Assembly (NCBI GenBank): GCA_902766475.1
Contig: CACXDQ010000057.1
Coordinates: 1-7,774, forward strand
Source of the DNA: an uncultured Eubacteriales bacterium
Lineage (GTDB): Bacteria; Bacillota; Clostridia; Christensenellales; Borkfalkiaceae
Direction: 5' to 3'
DNA length: 7,774 bases
In this document: positions 1-5,965 of the stretch, one piece after another
Position numbering within the stretch: the first letter of the stretch is position 1
How the letters are laid out: the number at the start of each line of letters is the position of its first letter
The notes under the pieces: model-generated
What the model saw: the letters and a program-made list of their open reading frames with translations, nothing else
What the model was told of the DNA's origin: nothing
Database searches by the model: none
Position numbers and translations under genes: made by a program

Positions 1-81
1 ACGGCGCTCCTTATAGCGGGGCTTCCCGTCGAAGAGCCTACCGCCCTTGCCGACAAGATGTTCAAGCTTCTCTCTAAATAA
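1..81 (+). CDS. C-terminal end of an unidentified protein (5' end outside window)
   Basis: Frame 1 is open from the first base and ends in two consecutive TAA stops (79-84), leaving 26 visible residues, TALLIAGLPVEEPTALADK followed by MFKLLSK. The tail looks like an amphipathic helix closing a soluble domain, but it is too short to assign to a family. Support for a real gene is the open frame, the tandem stops and the strong hairpin at 138-165 that would end its transcript. It converges on the malic enzyme gene. It could also be a chance open stretch, so confidence is moderate. Confidence 0.5.
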   Translation, partial: TALLIAGLPVEEPTALADKMFKLLSK

Positions 82-91
82 TAAAAACAGC

Positions 92-108
92 CGATAATCG
101 ACTTATAG
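92..108 (+). repeat. 17-base intergenic repeat, copy 1
   Basis: CGATAATCGACTTATAG is identical to 4997-5013. This copy lies 11 bases after the plus-strand stop and before the terminator hairpin. It contains the small dyad CGAT-A-ATCG and is bracketed by CAGCC (88-92) and GGCTG (108-112), which could form a weak 5-bp stem around it. A plus-strand transcript through here would be the exact complement of the other copy as read in the lgt-pncB mRNA. Confidence 0.7.
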
Positions 109-137
109 GCTGACAAAAAATAATTTAAGGCATTGAT

Positions 138-165
138 AAGCCCGCCGCAGTTTTGCGGCGGGCTT
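138..165. terminator. Strong hairpin between convergent genes, likely bidirectional terminator
   Basis: AAGCCCGCCGCA (138-149) and TGCGGCGGGCTT (154-165) form a perfect 12-bp, GC-rich stem with a 4-base loop. It lies 56 bases beyond the end of the plus-strand gene and 34 bases beyond the malic enzyme stop, as expected for a shared terminator between convergent units. The U-tract is poor on both sides (TTAATCT one way, TTATCAATG the other), so efficiency is uncertain, but no other strong hairpin is visible between these genes. Confidence 0.8.
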
Positions 166-199
166 AATCTATGATCGGCAAAAACCGAAAAAATCGATA

Positions 200-1384
200 T
201 TATACCCTATACGGTTTCTTTGCAACGCCCGTTTCTATCGCCGCCTTTGCGACGGCTTTCGCAACACATTCGTGCGCAGACTTATCGTAAGCATAAGGCA
301 AAATGTATTCCCTCGACAATTTATCTTCGGTAACGCACGAGGCGATACCCCTTGCGGCGGCTATCATCATCTCTCTGTTGACCGTCGTCGCCCTCACGTC
401 GAGCGCACCTCTGAAAAGCCCCGGAAAAACGAGAACGTTGTTTATCTGATTGGGGTATTCGGAAGAGCCCGTACCGACGAGATACGCACCAGCTTCCAGA
501 GCGTCCTTCCTCGAAATTTCGGGGGTGGGGTTTGCGCACGGGAACAAAATGGACTTCTCCGCCATAGACGCAACCATCTCTTTCGTAACGCAGTTTGCGA
601 CGGAAACGCCGATAAGCACGTCCGCACCCTTCAATCCGTCCGCAAGAGTTCCCCTCTTTCCTTCGAGATTGGTAACCTTGGCTATCTCTTTTTGCGCAGA
701 GTCGAGCCTGTCGTCGCCGTCGTATAAAAGCCCGTATATTCCGCACATCGTAATATGTTTAAACCCGTCGGCAAGGAGCAGTTTGGCTATCGAAATACCC
801 GCCGCCCCGGGGCCGTTGATGACGATTTTTACGTCCTCTTTTTTCTTTCCGACCACTTTCAACGCATTTGTGAGCGCCGCAAGCATTACGATCGCCGTTC
901 CGTGCTGATCGTCGTGGAAAACGGGTATATCGAGTTCCTCTTTAAGCCTCGTTTCGATCTCGAAACAGCGGGGTGCGGATATATCTTCGAGGTTTATTCC
1001 GCCCCACGAGCCGGCGAAGAGCTTTATTGTCCTTATTATTTCCTCGGTATCTTTCGACCTTATGCAGAGGGGGTAGGCGTCGACGTCGCCGTAAGCCTTA
1101 AAAAGTGCGCATTTGCCTTCCATTACGGGCATACCGGCTTCGGGGCCTATATCTCCGAGCCCCAAAATAGCCGTTCCGTCGGTTATTACGGGAACGGTAT
1201 TCCAACGCCTCGTAAGCTCGAAGCTCTTGTCTATATCGTCTTTAATTGCGAGGCACGGCTCGGCAACGCCGGGGGTGTACGCAACGGAAAGTTTTTCCCT
1301 CGTGTCAACTTCCACCCTCGACACGACTTCTATCTTTCCTTTCCATTCCGCATGTTTTTTAAGCGATTCTTCTCTGTAATTCAC
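200..1384 (-). CDS. Malic enzyme (NAD(P)-dependent, small bacterial type)
   Basis: Cytosolic enzyme that oxidatively decarboxylates L-malate to pyruvate and CO2 while reducing NAD(P)+. The 394-residue product has the usual length of the short bacterial form, without the phosphotransacetylase-like extension of E. coli MaeB. Visible hallmarks are YTPGVAEPC with the catalytic Tyr36, MEGKCALFK with the catalytic Lys91, metal ligands in NLEDISAPRC (Glu133, Asp134) and FHDDQHGT (157-163), the Rossmann loop GPGAAG (191-196), ANPTPEI (284-290) and NQINNVLVFPG (312-322). The acidic residue often seen after the second Rossmann strand is absent (CGIYG, 214-218), so NAD versus NADP preference cannot be called. 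The start is GTG, supported by AAAGGAG eight bases upstream. It is the last gene of the operon, 13 bases after rluD, and its ribosome-binding site touches the rluD stop codon. Confidence 0.95.
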   Translation of the reverse strand: MNYREESLKKHAEWKGKIEVVSRVEVDTREKLSVAYTPGVAEPCLAIKDDIDKSFELTRRWNTVPVITDGTAILGLGDIGPEAGMPVMEGKCALFKAYGDVDAYPLCIRSKDTEEIIRTIKLFAGSWGGINLEDISAPRCFEIETRLKEELDIPVFHDDQHGTAIVMLAALTNALKVVGKKKEDVKIVINGPGAAGISIAKLLLADGFKHITMCGIYGLLYDGDDRLDSAQKEIAKVTNLEGKRGTLADGLKGADVLIGVSVANCVTKEMVASMAEKSILFPCANPTPEISRKDALEAGAYLVGTGSSEYPNQINNVLVFPGLFRGALDVRATTVNREMMIAAARGIASCVTEDKLSREYILPYAYDKSAHECVAKAVAKAAIETGVAKKPYRV

Positions 1385-1392
1385 CTTAATAT

Positions 1393-1399
1393 CTCCTTT
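1393..1399 (-). promoter_or_regulatory. Ribosome-binding site fixing the GTG start of malic enzyme
   Basis: AAAGGAG on the minus strand lies 8 bases before the GTG at 1384-1382. It overlaps the last bases of the upstream pseudouridine synthase gene, whose stop is 1400-1398, so ribosomes finishing that gene are delivered directly onto this site. Confidence 0.8.
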
Positions 1400-2357
1400 A
1401 TATCTTCTTGTCTAATTTTTTCAATACTTCTTTAAAATAATCGGGCAAAGGCGCAGTAAACGTCATTCTTTCGCCCGTCGAAGGATGAGTAAGCTCCAAC
1501 TTTTCGGCATGAAGGAGCTGACCGTTCAGTTTAAAGGCTTGTTTGGCGTACCCGTACACGGGATCGCCCACCACGGGGTGCCCCATATATTTTGCGTGTA
1601 CTCTTATCTGATGCGTTCTGCCCGTTTCGAGCTTGAAACGGCAAAAGGTGTAATCTTTATACCTCTTTATCACCTCGTAATGGGTTACCGCCGTTCTGCC
1701 GACGGTCTTTACCGCCATCATCGTCCTGTCCTTATCGCTTCTGCCGATGAGCGTCGAAATAGTTCCGCTGTCGTTTTTGACAACGCCCTCCAACAGCGCA
1801 ACGTAAATTCTGCCGGCAGTCTTTTCCCTTATCTGCTCGGAAAGCGAGAGGTGTGCGGCGTCGTTTTTAGCGACCACGAGCAGCCCCGAAGTGTCCTTGT
1901 CTATCCTATGCACTATCCCGGGGCGGATAACGCCGTTTATTCCGCTTAAACTGTCGAGGTGATACAAAAGCGCATTTACGAGCGTCGGCTCCTTAACGCC
2001 GTTTCCGGCGTGAACTATCATGCCCTGCGGCTTGTTTATAACGGCTATGTCCCTATCCTCGTAAACTATGTCGAGGGGGATATTTACGGGCGTTAAATCG
2101 AGCGTTTCAAGCTTTGGCTCGCACATTTCCACTCTGTCGCCCGCCTTCAACACCTTGCCCGCCTTAACCGTGTTTCCGTTCACCGTGATGTAGCCGCCAT
2201 CGATGAGCTTTTTCACGTTGGAACGGGTTTTCCCCGTCTTTTCCGTGCAAAACACGTCGAGCCTTATTTCGTTTTCGGCGTACAATATTGTCGGGGCGGA
2301 CGGCGATAATTCGCCGTCCGCCGCCTCGTTTTCGTCTAAAATATCAAAATCATTCAT
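1398..2357 (-). CDS. rluD: RluD/RluA-family 23S rRNA pseudouridine synthase
   Basis: Isomerises specific uridines in 23S rRNA to pseudouridine. In the 319 residues, an S4-like RNA-binding domain occupies roughly 29-80 (RSNVKKLIDGGYITVNG) and the catalytic domain follows. It carries VINKPQGMIVHAG (106-118), the family signature HRIDKDTSG (150-158) with catalytic Asp153, ETGRTHQIRVH (244-254), GHPVVGDPVYG (259-269) and the C-terminal LLHAEKLELTHP (281-292). The ATG start overlaps the end of lspA by 8 bases (ATGAATGA) and has no clear Shine-Dalgarno, which points to translational coupling. lspA followed by an RluD-like gene also occurs in Bacillus. The first 25 residues are acidic and not obviously part of the S4 fold. 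The exact target uridines cannot be inferred, so the symbol denotes the family. Confidence 0.93.
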   Translation of the reverse strand: MNDFDILDENEAADGELSPSAPTILYAENEIRLDVFCTEKTGKTRSNVKKLIDGGYITVNGNTVKAGKVLKAGDRVEMCEPKLETLDLTPVNIPLDIVYEDRDIAVINKPQGMIVHAGNGVKEPTLVNALLYHLDSLSGINGVIRPGIVHRIDKDTSGLLVVAKNDAAHLSLSEQIREKTAGRIYVALLEGVVKNDSGTISTLIGRSDKDRTMMAVKTVGRTAVTHYEVIKRYKDYTFCRFKLETGRTHQIRVHAKYMGHPVVGDPVYGYAKQAFKLNGQLLHAEKLELTHPSTGERMTFTAPLPDYFKEVLKKLDKKI

Positions 2358-3045
2358 CTTTGTTTATGCGTAAGTTCTTGGGCTTGGGTGCGGCGTCGTC
2401 GAGCGTTTCCCCGACTTCTTCGCCGCCCGAAATAATTCCTTCGTCCTCACCGCCTTGTCCTTTTTCTGCGTTTTCGGCATTTTCTGCCGCCTCCCTCTTC
2501 TTTTTGGAGGCAAACAAAGCGTCTTTATCGAGGAACAAAAGATGCACTATAAGCATTATCGCACCGACGACGAGCGCCATATCCGCCACGTTGAATATGT
2601 ACGGGAAAAAGTCTTTATCCTTTCCGAAAGGAAGTATGACGTGAATGAAATCACGGACGTAAACGGTGGTAAGCCTGTCGATAAAATTGCCGATAGCGCC
2701 CGATATTATGAGCGCAAGCGTGATTTTGAGCCACACGCTCTTTTTCTTTTTGGATAAAAAGAGATAGACGAAAATACCGACCAAGATAACGGCGGTAAGT
2801 ATCGTAAACACGAGGTCTTTATTTGGAAGATTTCTGAAAATGCCCATTGCGCCGTTCTTGTTTTCGCAATACGTTATCTCTATAAACGACGGAATTATCC
2901 AAAAGAGGTGCGTCGGCGGCTCGCCTAAGCCCGCAACGCCCGAAAAATTGGCGACGAGCGTCTTTGTGAGCTGATCCAGAAAGAGAACGACGACGGCTAT
3001 GACCGCATACCATATCGCCCCTTTAAATTTTGCCTTAAAATTCAT
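2350..3045 (-). CDS. lspA: Lipoprotein signal peptidase (signal peptidase II) with long acidic C-terminal tail
   Basis: Membrane aspartyl protease that cuts the signal peptide from diacylated prolipoproteins, the step after Lgt. Four hydrophobic segments lie near 10-31, 77-97, 105-125 and 152-173. Conserved blocks are LDQLTK (23-28), NKNGAMGI (62-69), GAIGNFIDRL (116-125) with catalytic Asp123, VRDFIH (130-135) and FNVADMALVVG (151-161) with catalytic Asp155. At 231 residues it is about 60 longer than most LspA proteins. The excess is a hydrophilic tail from about 175 onward, starting with KKKRE and continuing with Glu/Gly/Ala-rich sequence containing AENAENAEK. The ATG has a strong GGAGG (3053-3057) seven bases upstream and overlaps the preceding stop by 4 bases (ATGA). 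Confidence 0.95.
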   Translation of the reverse strand: MNFKAKFKGAIWYAVIAVVVLFLDQLTKTLVANFSGVAGLGEPPTHLFWIIPSFIEITYCENKNGAMGIFRNLPNKDLVFTILTAVILVGIFVYLFLSKKKKSVWLKITLALIISGAIGNFIDRLTTVYVRDFIHVILPFGKDKDFFPYIFNVADMALVVGAIMLIVHLLFLDKDALFASKKKREAAENAENAEKGQGGEDEGIISGGEEVGETLDDAAPKPKNLRINKDE

Positions 3046-3545
3046 TTGTCATCCTCCATCAGCCCCATTTCACGGCAGAGATCTTCCAAGCTGAAATCAC
3101 CCTGCGGATTTAACACCTCGTCGAGCGAAAATCTGTTTTCGCCCTCGCCGAGATATATATCCGAGCCGTCTATCATAGCGCCGCTGTCGTCTACAAGCCT
3201 TCTCGCCTCGTCCGTCTTTTGCATTTCGGACAAGTTTTTATATTCGTATTTACCGCTCATGACGTTATCTATCGCCACGGCGAGAGAATTGAGCTTTTCA
3301 GCCCTCTCTCTGTCGGCTCTGCCCATGGCCGCAAACCGCTTGTCCCACGCCATTTTAAAGAGCCTCAATCTGTCGACTTCGAGATCGAACGCCTTTTTGC
3401 CGGCGCCGACTATCTCGTCGGCTCTTTCCTTCGCCCTCTTTTCCGCCGACTCTATATCTTCCTCTCTCCTCTCGTATTCCTCGACGATTTTTTTGAGATA
3501 ATCGACTTCGGCACGCAGTTCTTCTATCTGTTCACGTTCCGTCAA
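3042..3545 (-). CDS. Small coiled-coil protein of unknown function
   Basis: I do not recognise a named family. The 167 residues are soluble and highly charged. Residues 1-62 have heptad-like spacing typical of a coiled coil (IEELRAEVDYLKKIVEEYE), followed by a helical Arg/Lys/Glu-rich middle to about 120 and an acidic tail. The C-terminus, about 138-165, carries a compact motif with SLDEVLNPQGD and FSLEDLCREMGL that looks like a peptide docking element. There is no signal peptide or membrane segment. A position before lspA recalls DivIVA-type genes of the Firmicutes division cluster, but the DivIVA N-terminal motif is missing, so that link is speculative. The TTG start overlaps the pncB stop as TTGA and has a ribosome-binding site. 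The next ATG is codon 64 and would remove the coiled coil. The end overlaps lspA by 4 bases. Confidence 0.85.
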   Translation of the reverse strand: MTEREQIEELRAEVDYLKKIVEEYERREEDIESAEKRAKERADEIVGAGKKAFDLEVDRLRLFKMAWDKRFAAMGRADRERAEKLNSLAVAIDNVMSGKYEYKNLSEMQKTDEARRLVDDSGAMIDGSDIYLGEGENRFSLDEVLNPQGDFSLEDLCREMGLMEDDK

Positions 3546-4987
3546 TGCGATGTACCTTTCCTTATTTCGTCGAGCATAGAAGTCTTTAATTCGTACAATT
3601 TATCCGAGAGGTCGACCTTGTAGATATGCGGCTGGTCTATCCTCTTATACTCTTCCCAAAAGCTCTCCATCTCAGTTTTAGCGTAAGCCGCAATGTCTTT
3701 GAGCTTCGGCATATCGTAGACGAGCTTGCCGTCCTTTACCACCGTTATGGGCAATTCCCTCACGGAATAATCTGTAAACGTCGTCTTTTTCCACCTCTCG
3801 ACGGGGTGATAGACGGTGAGCGGCTTGGAAGTATCTATCTCCTCGCCCCTCAGCATAATGAGATCGGCCTCGGCTTTGCCCGTCGCATTGTCGTAAATTC
3901 TGTAAAACGTCTTAAAGCCGGGGTTTGTTATCTTTGCGGAATTGTCGGAAACCTTGATCTTCGGTATTAACTCGCCGTTTTCCTCTACCGCCGCAAGCTT
4001 GTAAACGCCGCCGAGCGCAGGCATATCCGCACTCGTAATGAGCTTTGTCCCTATGCCCCAACTGTCTATTTTAGCGCCTTGAAGCTTTAAGCTCTGCACG
4101 GAATATTCGTCCAAATCTCCCGAAGCGCAGATCTTGGCGTAAGTATAACCGGCGGCGTCGAGCATCTCTCTCGCCCTCTTCGTGAGGTAGGCAAGGTCGC
4201 CCGAATCTATCCTTATACCTATCGGCTTATGTCCGCTCTTTACCACTTCGTCGAACACCTTTATTGCGTTGGGCACGCCGCTTTTCAGCGTGTCGTAAGT
4301 GTCGACGAGAAGGAGAACGGCGTCGGGATAGACGTCGGCGTAAGCCTTGAAAGCCTCGTATTCGCTCGGGAAATTCATTACCCAGCTGTGGGCGTGAGTG
4401 CCCGAAACGGGAATGTCGAAAACCTGTCCCGCCAAAACGTTGGACGTCGAATTGCAGCCGCCGATAATAGCCGCCCTCGATCCGTAAATGCCGGCGTCGG
4501 GGCCTTGCGCCCTTCTTAGCCCGAATTCCATAACGTTGTCGCCGTTTGCCGAATGAGTTATCTTAGCCGCCTTGCTCGCAATGAGCGTCTGATGATTTAT
4601 GATATTGAGTACGGCGGTTTCTATGAGTTGCGCCTGCATTATGGGCGCTTTTACCGTAAAGATAGGCTCGCCGGGGAAAACCATCGTCCCCTCGGGCACC
4701 GAATATATATCGCCCGTAAATTTGAGATCTTTAAGATATTCCAAAAAGCCCTCGTCAAAAATGCCGAGAGAGCGGAGATAGCTTATCTCCTCTTCCTTGA
4801 ACGAGAGATTTAAAACGTAATCTACCGCTTGCTCCAAGCCGGCGGCAAGCGAATACGTTATGAGCGAATTCTGACGGAAAAACACGTCGAACACGGCAAC
4901 GTCGTTCCCCTTTCCTTTGAGGAAATAGCCGTTCATCATCGTAAGTTCGTACAGATCCGTCAATAGCGTCAAGTTTCTTCTTTCCAT
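3542..4987 (-). CDS. pncB: Nicotinate phosphoribosyltransferase
   Basis: Salvages nicotinate into the NAD pathway: nicotinate, PRPP and ATP give nicotinate mononucleotide. The 481-residue length is typical of the Gram-positive form. Family blocks in order are LLTDLYELTMMNGYF (8-22), FFRQN (36-40) with the AAGLEQAVDYV that follows, EFGLRRAQGPDAG (154-166), the segment GTHAHSWVM (197-205) containing the histidine expected to be phosphorylated (His200), LLVDTYDTL (226-234), GIRIDSGDLAYL (257-268) and the phosphate-binding SWGIGTKLIT (309-318). The ATG start has GAGGTG six bases upstream. It sits 37 bases after lgt, and its stop overlaps the next gene by 4 bases. A 17-base repeat abuts the ribosome-binding site and may be regulatory. 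No known NAD-responsive operator or riboswitch was recognised. Confidence 0.96.
   Translation of the reverse strand: MERRNLTLLTDLYELTMMNGYFLKGKGNDVAVFDVFFRQNSLITYSLAAGLEQAVDYVLNLSFKEEEISYLRSLGIFDEGFLEYLKDLKFTGDIYSVPEGTMVFPGEPIFTVKAPIMQAQLIETAVLNIINHQTLIASKAAKITHSANGDNVMEFGLRRAQGPDAGIYGSRAAIIGGCNSTSNVLAGQVFDIPVSGTHAHSWVMNFPSEYEAFKAYADVYPDAVLLLVDTYDTLKSGVPNAIKVFDEVVKSGHKPIGIRIDSGDLAYLTKRAREMLDAAGYTYAKICASGDLDEYSVQSLKLQGAKIDSWGIGTKLITSADMPALGGVYKLAAVEENGELIPKIKVSDNSAKITNPGFKTFYRIYDNATGKAEADLIMLRGEEIDTSKPLTVYHPVERWKKTTFTDYSVRELPITVVKDGKLVYDMPKLKDIAAYAKTEMESFWEEYKRIDQPHIYKVDLSDKLYELKTSMLDEIRKGTSH
3555..3563 (-). promoter_or_regulatory. Ribosome-binding site supporting the TTG start of the coiled-coil gene
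   Basis: AAGGAAAGG on the minus strand ends nine bases before the TTG at 3545-3543. It lies inside the last codons of pncB (Arg-Lys-Gly). Together with the TTGA stop/start overlap it supports initiation at TTG. Confidence 0.6.
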
Positions 4988-4993
4988 AAAACA

Positions 4994-4997
4994 CCTC
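4994..4997 (-). promoter_or_regulatory. pncB ribosome-binding site
   Basis: GAGG, continuing as GAGGTG (4997-4992), lies six bases before the ATG at 4987-4985. Its first G is the last base of the 17-base repeat at 4997-5013, so anything binding that repeat would lie against this site. Confidence 0.75.
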
Positions 4998-5013
4998 GAT
5001 AATCGACTTATAG
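4997..5013 (+). repeat. 17-base intergenic repeat, copy 2, at the pncB ribosome-binding site
   Basis: Identical to 92-108 over 17 bases, with flanks that differ immediately on both sides. In the lgt-pncB transcript it reads CTATAAGTCGATTATCG and runs straight into the pncB Shine-Dalgarno. A second small dyad, AGCT-T-AGCT (5012-5020), adjoins it. It fills most of the 37-base gap between lgt and pncB. Confidence 0.7.
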
Positions 5014-5024
5014 CTTAGCTTTTG

Positions 5025-5906
5025 TTATTTTTCAGCCTTTTTTGCGCCCTTGAAGATAAGCCCGTCTTTATACGCCCTTAAAGCGATAATGACGGCGCCC
5101 GCAATGACGAGAATAATGGATACCAACACCATAGCCGGTATTTTAACGTCGGAATTTCCGAAGAGGGGAAGGTTGTATTCCGCTTGACGGAAGTTTTCGA
5201 GTATGCCCCTTATAATTCCGTAAGCGATGAAATACATGCCCGTGGAATAGCCGTTGGAATTGCCCTTTCTCTTGAAAAGGAAGATATATAGAACTGCGAA
5301 AGCAAGGAGATTGAGCATACTTTCATAGAAGAAAAGGGCTTGATACCACTCCACGCTGCCGCTTGTATCTATCTGCACGGCGAGGGGGAAGAATTGAAGT
5401 GAAGGGTTTGTTATCTTCTGTCCGTAAACTTCTTGATTGAAGAAATTGCCCCATCTGCCTATCGCCTGACCGAGCGGCAACATCGTAGCGCCGTAATCGA
5501 AACAGCGTATTACGCTCACCTTTCTTATCTTGCAAGCGATAAACACGCCGAGCGCACCGCCGGCAACGCCGCCGTAAATGGCAAGCCCGCCTTCCCAGAT
5601 AGCTATCATCGAATATACCGACTCCCAAAACGTGGGCTTTATAAAGCTCTTTATGTCGAAGATGACGTACCACAGCCTTGCGCCGACTATACAGCACGGC
5701 ACGATACAGATCATGAGATCGAGTATAAAATCGGGCTTGTCGCCTCTCTTTTTAAATAGCGGAATAGCCACAAGACAACACGTTATCATGCCTGTAACTA
5801 TAGCGAGGGCGTAGAGCATTATATGGATAGGACCTATCGAAATGCTGTTTTTAAATTCCATACCGCCGAGAATAAAGTGATCGACGACGAGTAAATTACT
5901 TATCAA
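5025..5906 (-). CDS. lgt: Prolipoprotein diacylglyceryl transferase
   Basis: Integral membrane enzyme that moves diacylglyceryl from phosphatidylglycerol to the lipobox cysteine of prolipoproteins, the first maturation step. The 293 residues hold about seven hydrophobic segments. Motifs are SIGPIHIMLYALAI (23-36), GARLWYV (75-81), IWEGGLAIYGG (103-113), the Lgt signature GRWGNFFNQEVYG (150-162) with Arg151 and Asn154, FFYESMLNLLAF (192-203) and YGIIRGILENFR (229-240). The TTG at 5906 is the first possible start because an in-frame stop lies at 5915-5913, and AAGGTGA precedes it by six bases. An internal ATG at 5861 (residue 16) would give an N-terminus closer to typical Lgt length but has only GGCGG before it, so the start is unsettled. 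It is the first gene of the operon, behind a promoter at 5970-5998. Confidence 0.95.
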   Translation of the reverse strand: MISNLLVVDHFILGGMEFKNSISIGPIHIMLYALAIVTGMITCCLVAIPLFKKRGDKPDFILDLMICIVPCCIVGARLWYVIFDIKSFIKPTFWESVYSMIAIWEGGLAIYGGVAGGALGVFIACKIRKVSVIRCFDYGATMLPLGQAIGRWGNFFNQEVYGQKITNPSLQFFPLAVQIDTSGSVEWYQALFFYESMLNLLAFAVLYIFLFKRKGNSNGYSTGMYFIAYGIIRGILENFRQAEYNLPLFGNSDVKIPAMVLVSIILVIAGAVIIALRAYKDGLIFKGAKKAEK

Positions 5907-5943
5907 TTTTTCTCACCTTACAGAGCTTATGCGATAACCGCAT
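5896..5943 (-). CDS. Possible 15-codon leader ORF overlapping the lgt start
   Basis: ATG at 5943-5941 opens a frame reading MRLSHKLCKVRKIDK and ending TAA at 5898-5896. It is preceded by AAGGAG (5953-5948) four bases upstream, a slightly short spacing. The peptide is basic (six Lys/Arg). Its first codons lie in the hairpin TATGCG-N5-CGCATA (5928-5944), and its end overlaps the lgt TTG by 11 bases in another frame, so its translation could feed ribosomes to lgt or mask that start. No run of codons for one amino acid suggests classical attenuation. It may be a chance ORF; if so, the AAGGAG is unexplained. Confidence 0.35.
   Translation of the reverse strand: MRLSHKLCKVRKIDK
5913..5919 (-). promoter_or_regulatory. 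Ribosome-binding site for the TTG start of lgt
   Basis: AAGGTGA on the minus strand, matching the 3' part of the Shine-Dalgarno consensus, lies six bases before the TTG at 5906-5904. It also contains the in-frame stop that rules out any earlier lgt start. Confidence 0.55.
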
Positions 5944-5944
5944 A
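5928..5944 (-). promoter_or_regulatory. Small hairpin in the lgt leader
   Basis: TATGCG (5944-5939) and CGCATA (5933-5928) form a perfect 6-bp stem with a 5-base loop in the leader RNA. It encloses the start codon of the possible leader ORF, lies between the two purine-rich sites at 5948-5953 and 5913-5919, and has no U-tract, so it is not a terminator. Confidence 0.4.
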
Positions 5945-5965
5945 CCTCTCCTTATAAACTACTAC

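Noticed and set aside
82..199. Riboswitch or small structured RNA between the convergent genes
   Set aside because: Apart from the terminator stem and the weak 5-bp CAGCC/GGCTG bracket, there is no multi-helix structure or recognisable riboswitch core. Both genes end here, so a 5'-acting riboswitch would have no target.
755..1435. 226-codon plus-strand open frame opposite malic enzyme
   Set aside because: It is antisense to a gene with all catalytic motifs intact, its translation has no recognisable domain, and no ribosome-binding site or promoter supports it.
3046..3501. 151-codon Ser/Leu-rich plus-strand frame opposite the coiled-coil gene
   Set aside because: A Ser/Leu-rich product is what the complement of Glu/Arg/Lys-rich coiled-coil codons yields. 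The minus-strand frame has the ribosome-binding site and the operon overlaps.
3497..3508. 12-base partial match (GATAATCGACTT) to the 17-base repeat inside the coiled-coil gene
   Set aside because: It lies in frame over Val-Asp-Tyr codons that fit the coiled coil and lacks the rest of the repeat, so coding constraint is the simpler explanation.
5007..5035. Internal promoter before pncB, using TATAAG as a -10
   Set aside because: The position 17 bases upstream reads CTGAAA, a poor -35, and there is no TGn extension, so support is insufficient.
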